Origin: Oscillospiraceae bacterium
GTDB taxonomy: Bacteria > Bacillota > Clostridia > Saccharofermentanales > Saccharofermentanaceae
Reading direction: 5' to 3'
Assembly: GCA_902767145.1 (NCBI GenBank)
Contig: CACXGG010000085.1
Span: 1 to 9,433, forward strand
Length of the DNA stretch: 9,433 nt
This document shows, piece by piece, positions 6,709-9,433 of this stretch (positions within the stretch are counted from its first letter, which is position 1; each line of letters begins with the position of its first letter). The notes under the pieces were generated by a model. It was given only the letters and a program-made list of their open reading frames with translations. It was not told the DNA's origin and did no database searches. Both the position numbers and the translations under genes were made by a program.

Positions 6709-8063
6709 TCCTTTTCGAGTTTTCTTATCCTCAATACAAAAGCGATGATAATGAATATGGCGCAGACCACCCAGATGGCCGGTTCGCATATCGCTATGCC
6801 CAGATATCCCAGATGGACTGCCAGTATCTTTGCGGTGTAGATCTTAAGGATCAGCTCCATGGCGCTGGCGATGATGGGAACGAACCTTCCGCCTATGCCC
6901 TGAAGTGTGTTCCTGGTTATCAGTATTACAGAGAGTACAAAGTAGAAGGGCAGGTCCACCTTAAGGTAGAAGACTGCATTGTCGATGACCTCCGGATTGC
7001 CGGAGCCGGATATGCCCTTTACCATCAGAGGTCCCAGGGTATAGATCATAAGGATGAGAAGGACGTCCAGACCGAAGGAGAAGAACATGGTCTTTCTAAG
7101 GCCTTCCTTTACCCTGTCATATCTTCCTGCTCCGTAGTTCTGGCCCGCAAAAGTAGCCATGGCAGTGGCAAGTGTGCCCACCATCATCATGCAGAGCTCT
7201 GAGATCTTCCTGGCGGTGGTGTGTGCGGCGATGATATCCTTGCCCAGGCCGTTGATGGCTCCCTGAAGGATCAGGGTACCGAAATTGACCACGGTGAACA
7301 TAAGGGCAAAGGCAATGCCGGAGGTGAAAAGATCCATCATTATTCTTTTGGAAAACACCATGTCCCCTTTTGATATATGGAGCTCAGGGACCCTGAAGAT
7401 TATATACAGAAGGGTGATAAGGGCAGAAACTGCCTGGGAAAGGGCGGTGGCATATGCTGCGCCGCGAAGTCCGAGGCCGTATCTTCTTATGAACAGAAGG
7501 TCCAGGCAGATGTTCAGGACAACGGAGATAAAGAGGATATAAAGAGGTGTCCTGGAATCTCCGATGGCTCTGAGAAGTCCTGAAAGTACATTATATGAGA
7601 AGGAAAATATCACCAGGAGGATCAGCACGGAGATATAGCTGTAAGCCGTGTCGAATAAAGAGTCCTCGATATTGAGCCTGTGCATTATGGGCTTGAGGGT
7701 CAGGAAGCCGGTGATGGTGATGACAGAGGCCCAGGCTATTCCGATGAACAGTGTGTTTGCCACTGCCACCTTCAGTTTTTTTACATCCCTGGCACCGAAG
7801 TGCTTTGCGACTACCAGGGAGAAGCCCTGGCTCATTCCGAACAGGAGGGAGTTAAAGAGTCCGAAGATAGGGGATACCGATCCTATGGCGGACAGGGCGT
7901 CGTCACCCAGAGTGTTTCCGATGATGGCAACATCTGCCAGGTTATAGAACTGCTGGAGGATGTTACTGAGATAGATAGGCAGGGCAAAAAGGAGGATCAC
8001 CTTGAGGGCATTCCCTTTTGTAAGATCTGTTATGTTGCTCTTTTTCCTTGTTATCTCACCCAT
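6699..8063 (-). CDS. MATE family multidrug/metabolite efflux transporter
   Basis: This 454-residue membrane protein has about twelve hydrophobic helices in two homologous halves, the usual length of the family. MATE signatures are visible: LTKGNALKVILLFALPIYLS near the N-terminus, QQFYNLADVAIIGNTLG (37-53) with the conserved TM1 aspartate D44, FGARD (89-93) and its second-half counterpart AGQNYGAGR (306-314), and LLRAIGDSRTPLY (163-175) mirrored by LQGIGGRFVPI near 400. Such proteins export cationic drugs or metabolites using Na+ or H+ gradients; the substrate cannot be predicted. ATG 8063 is preceded by AAGGAT (forward 8074-8079), a 10-base spacing. It is transcribed alone, divergent from the HD gene and convergent with manA, with no terminator visible in the 10-bp overlap. 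There is no sequence evidence that it works with the surface-glycan genes. Confidence 0.93.
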   Translation of the reverse strand: MGEITRKKSNITDLTKGNALKVILLFALPIYLSNILQQFYNLADVAIIGNTLGDDALSAIGSVSPIFGLFNSLLFGMSQGFSLVVAKHFGARDVKKLKVAVANTLFIGIAWASVITITGFLTLKPIMHRLNIEDSLFDTAYSYISVLILLVIFSFSYNVLSGLLRAIGDSRTPLYILFISVVLNICLDLLFIRRYGLGLRGAAYATALSQAVSALITLLYIIFRVPELHISKGDMVFSKRIMMDLFTSGIAFALMFTVVNFGTLILQGAINGLGKDIIAAHTTARKISELCMMMVGTLATAMATFAGQNYGAGRYDRVKEGLRKTMFFSFGLDVLLILMIYTLGPLMVKGISGSGNPEVIDNAVFYLKVDLPFYFVLSVILITRNTLQGIGGRFVPIIASAMELILKIYTAKILAVHLGYLGIAICEPAIWVVCAIFIIIAFVLRIRKLEKDQV

Positions 8064-8093
8064 CGTTCGGATTATCCTTATCGAAGGTATATT

Positions 8094-8123
8094 AATCTAT
8101 CACATCCATAACAAAATTGTCAC
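8094..8123 (-). promoter_or_regulatory. Candidate sigma-A promoter of the MATE gene
   Basis: On the minus strand, GTGACA (-35, forward 8118-8123) and TAGATT (-10, forward 8094-8099) are separated by 18 bp. A TG one base before the -10 gives an extended -10. The predicted start near 8087 leaves a leader of about 24 nt containing the ribosome site. Both hexamers deviate from consensus, so this is tentative. Confidence 0.4.
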
Positions 8124-8139
8124 ATTTTTCACGAAAAAT
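8124..8139. promoter_or_regulatory. 16-bp dyad, candidate operator in divergent promoter region
   Basis: ATTTTTC and GAAAAAT form a perfect 7+7 inverted repeat around AC. GAAAAAT occurs again at 8146-8152, 13 bp further, in direct orientation. The dyad lies between the two putative -35 boxes of the divergent MATE and HD genes, where a repressor or activator could act on both. It is AT-rich, so it could instead be a chance palindrome or a promoter upstream element. Confidence 0.35.
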
Positions 8140-8143
8140 TTCC

Positions 8144-8171
8144 TTGAAAAATACCCCCCGTGCTGTATCAT
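8144..8171 (+). promoter_or_regulatory. Candidate sigma-A promoter of the HD-NUDIX operon
   Basis: TTGAAA (8144-8149) and TATCAT (8166-8171) are separated by 16 bp, with AT-rich DNA upstream. The predicted start lies near 8178, leaving a leader of about 27 nt with an AGAGGCGG ribosome site at 8191-8198. Four or five of six bases match consensus in each box. Confidence 0.5.
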
Positions 8172-8204
8172 CAATCTTAGTGACATTAAGAGAGGCGGAA
8201 ACAT

Positions 8205-8774
8205 TTGGCTAAGATCATAAGTGAATACAGGATCGCAAAAGAGATCTTTGAACTTGGAAAAGGGATAATCCTTACAGATGAGGCTCAGGAGATGAAGAAG
8301 TTCACCCAGCATGGTGATACTTCTGTTTTTGAGCATGCTGTTTCCGTAGCCAAGTACAGCCTTATCTATGCCACTGTCATCGAGAAGTACTTTGGAAAGA
8401 AGATCGACAGGCAGAGCCTTGTAAGAGGAGCTCTCCTTCACGACTATTTCCTTTACGACTGGCATGAGAAGCACAAGGGTCACGGACTTCATGGTTTTAC
8501 CCATCCCGGAACTGCTGCTGATAATGCAGAAAGGGATTTTGATCTCAACGACCTTGAGAAGGATATCATCAGAAAGCACATGTTCCCTCTGACACCTATC
8601 CCTCCCAAGCATATCGAGAGCGCTATCGTATGTATAGCCGATAAGTGGTGTGCTCTGTGCGAGACGTTTAAGATAGATATATCTTCCTACATTATATATA
8701 GGATCAATCTCCGTTTTGACCTCATCAGGGGCAATATCAGGATCGGTCACCGTGAGAGCCACGCACTGAAGTGA
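8205..8774 (+). CDS. HD-domain metal-dependent phosphohydrolase
   Basis: This 189-residue soluble protein carries an HD fold metal site: H44 (SVFEHAVSVA), the doublet H79-D80 (RGALLHDYFLYDW), H100 (GFTHP) and H125 (IIRKHMFPL), and D146 (IVCIADKWCAL). This is the H...HD...H...H...D order of small HD hydrolases, which act on nucleotides or phosphomonoesters; the exact substrate is unknown. The start is TTG 8205, supported by AGAGGCGG 8191-8198 at suitable spacing and by the lack of any in-frame ATG before residue 30. The C-terminal part (155-189) has no recognised motif. It overlaps the following NUDIX gene by 4 bp (GTGA), indicating an operon and coupled translation, so a role in nucleotide clean-up is a reasonable but unproven guess. 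Confidence 0.85.
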   Translation: MAKIISEYRIAKEIFELGKGIILTDEAQEMKKFTQHGDTSVFEHAVSVAKYSLIYATVIEKYFGKKIDRQSLVRGALLHDYFLYDWHEKHKGHGLHGFTHPGTAADNAERDFDLNDLEKDIIRKHMFPLTPIPPKHIESAIVCIADKWCALCETFKIDISSYIIYRINLRFDLIRGNIRIGHRESHALK

Positions 8775-9244
8775 GCTCTGTACCTACCACTCTCTGTTAT
8801 ATAAGAAGAGGAAAAGATATCCTCTTTATCATCAAGGGATCCAATGGAAACATGAACGACGGTCTCTGGCTTGGCGTCGGAGGTCATGTGGAAAAGGGTG
8901 AGACCCCTGAGGAATGTATCATCCGTGAGATAGGTGAAGAGACCGGCACCACCCCGGAAGAACTTCAGGGACTGAAGCTCAGGGGAACGGTATTCTTTGA
9001 AAACGACAGATGCGACGATGAGACCATGTATGTATTCGAGGCGGAGTATACGGGAGAGAAGGATGTAACTTCATATCCATGCGACGAAGGTGAGCTCCGC
9101 TGGGTGGATATAAAAGACGTATATGATCTTCCTATCTGGGAAGGCGACAAAGAGATATTTAAATGTCTGTTTGAAAGCTCTGAAAGCTTCACTCTGAAGC
9201 TCGTATATCAGGGGTATGATCTCGTAAAAACAGTCAGGCTTTAA
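8771..9244 (+). CDS. NUDIX hydrolase, MutT/8-oxo-dGTP diphosphatase-like
   Basis: This 157-residue protein has a full Nudix box at 38-60 (GHVEKG-E-TPEECII-RE-I-G-EE-T-G-T), with G38, E44, R52, E53, E56, E57 and G59 all present; only the final hydrophobic position is Thr. The TLCYIRRGKDILFI start and the LWLGVGGHVEKGE segment resemble the Firmicutes group annotated as 8-oxo-dGTP diphosphatase, which hydrolyses damaged nucleoside triphosphates to monophosphates. NUDIX substrates are hard to assign from sequence, so ADP-ribose or another nucleoside diphosphate derivative remains possible. The start is GTG 8771, overlapping the HD stop by 4 bp; no strong ribosome site precedes it, consistent with coupling to the HD gene. 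Downstream there is no GC-rich terminator hairpin before the rRNA-type promoter. Confidence 0.88.
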   Translation: MSSVPTTLCYIRRGKDILFIIKGSNGNMNDGLWLGVGGHVEKGETPEECIIREIGEETGTTPEELQGLKLRGTVFFENDRCDDETMYVFEAEYTGEKDVTSYPCDEGELRWVDIKDVYDLPIWEGDKEIFKCLFESSESFTLKLVYQGYDLVKTVRL

Positions 9245-9283
9245 ATATTAGGAAAATTATATAAAAACATTACAAAAAATCTC
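9245..9283 (+). promoter_or_regulatory. AT-rich UP-element-like tract upstream of rRNA-type promoter
   Basis: This 39-bp tract directly upstream of the -35 box is almost entirely A and T with several A-runs, as in UP elements that bind the RNA polymerase alpha subunit at rRNA promoters. It also serves as the short gap after the NUDIX gene and shows no terminator stem. Confidence 0.5.
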
Positions 9284-9312
9284 TTGACAGAAGGTAACTT
9301 ACGAGATATGAT
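9284..9312 (+). promoter_or_regulatory. Strong sigma-A promoter, probable rrn operon promoter
   Basis: A perfect TTGACA (9284-9289) and TATGAT (9307-9312) are separated by 17 bp, the optimal spacing. This is the best promoter in the window. Transcription should begin near 9318-9320. The AT-rich upstream tract and the boxA-like leader downstream identify it as an rRNA operon promoter. Confidence 0.85.
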
Positions 9313-9317
9313 ACTTG

Positions 9318-9433
9318 AGCACTTTGCGAAAGGGAGACCTGAAGCAAAGGGGCACGGATCTTGAAAATTGAACAGAATGCAGAACTTGAAACAACGAGCC
9401 TGAAGTTGATTCGTAAACGAATTGAGTTTAGTA
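9318..9433 (+). other. Probable rRNA operon leader with boxA-like antitermination element (partial)
   Basis: No ORF is supported here. GATCTTGAAAATTGAACAG (9357-9375) closely resembles the boxA-containing leader of Bacillus rRNA operons (GATCTTTGAAAACTAAACAAG), where Nus factors load to prevent premature termination. A second CTTGAAA occurs at 9385-9391. A small dyad ATTCGT-AA-ACGAAT spans 9409-9422. The mature 16S start (GAGAGTTTGATC-like) is not reached; it should lie just beyond the window. A promoter for a tRNA or 5S cluster is a less likely alternative. Confidence 0.7.

Noticed and set aside
7680..8111. 143-residue plus-strand open frame opposite the MATE gene
   Set aside because: It is antisense to a clear MATE protein, has no motif, and extends across the MATE start and promoter.
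9400..9433. Mature 16S rRNA start within the window
   Set aside because: The final bases (TTGAGTTTAGTA) resemble but do not match the conserved GAGAGTTTGATC start, so only the leader is claimed.
1..9433. Insertion sequences, CRISPR arrays, tRNA genes
   Set aside because: No transposase-like ORF, terminal inverted repeats, regularly spaced repeats or cloverleaf-like sequence was found on reading either strand.

Overview
This window reads as a chromosomal segment of a Gram-positive anaerobe of the Clostridia, most likely Lachnospiraceae-like. The indications are the Firmicutes-type MATE and short ManA families, heavy AGG (Arg) and ATA (Ile) codon use, moderate G+C by eye, and a Firmicutes-style rRNA leader at the right edge. 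The taxonomic call is inference. All genes look intact except the first, which is cut by the window edge.

Left part (1-5761, + strand): two tandem paralogous giant membrane proteins. The first is truncated at the window start; the second is complete at 920 aa. Each joins a YidC/Oxa1-type insertase core to about seven extra transmembrane helices and then to an extracellular alkaline-phosphatase-superfamily domain (sulfatase / LtaS / EptA-like) with conserved metal ligands and a threonine nucleophile candidate. I consider this fusion the most unusual thing here. The YidC module of the complete copy has Asn where canonical YidC proteins carry the groove arginine. Right behind come a DPM1/ALG5-like family 2 glycosyltransferase and, overlapping it by one base, a class I mannose-6-phosphate isomerase. 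The four genes look like one transcription unit. My reading is a cell-surface glycan or glycolipid modification system: ManA connects fructose-6-P and mannose-6-P, the glycosyltransferase could load a polyprenyl phosphate, and the fusion enzymes could transfer or remove a phospho- or sulfo-substituent outside the membrane. That pathway is a hypothesis.

Middle (6699-8063, - strand): a 12-helix MATE-family exporter, convergent with manA and overlapping its 3' end by 10 bp. Between it and the next gene is a 141-bp AT-rich divergent promoter region with a 16-bp dyad lying between the two putative -35 boxes.

Right part (8205-9244, + strand): an HD-domain phosphohydrolase (TTG start) and a NUDIX hydrolase (GTG start) that overlap by 4 bp and are probably cotranscribed. 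From 9245 to the end there is no gene. Instead there is an AT-rich tract, a near-consensus sigma-A promoter with a 17-bp spacer, and a leader with a boxA-like element typical of Firmicutes rRNA operons. The 16S gene itself would begin beyond the window.
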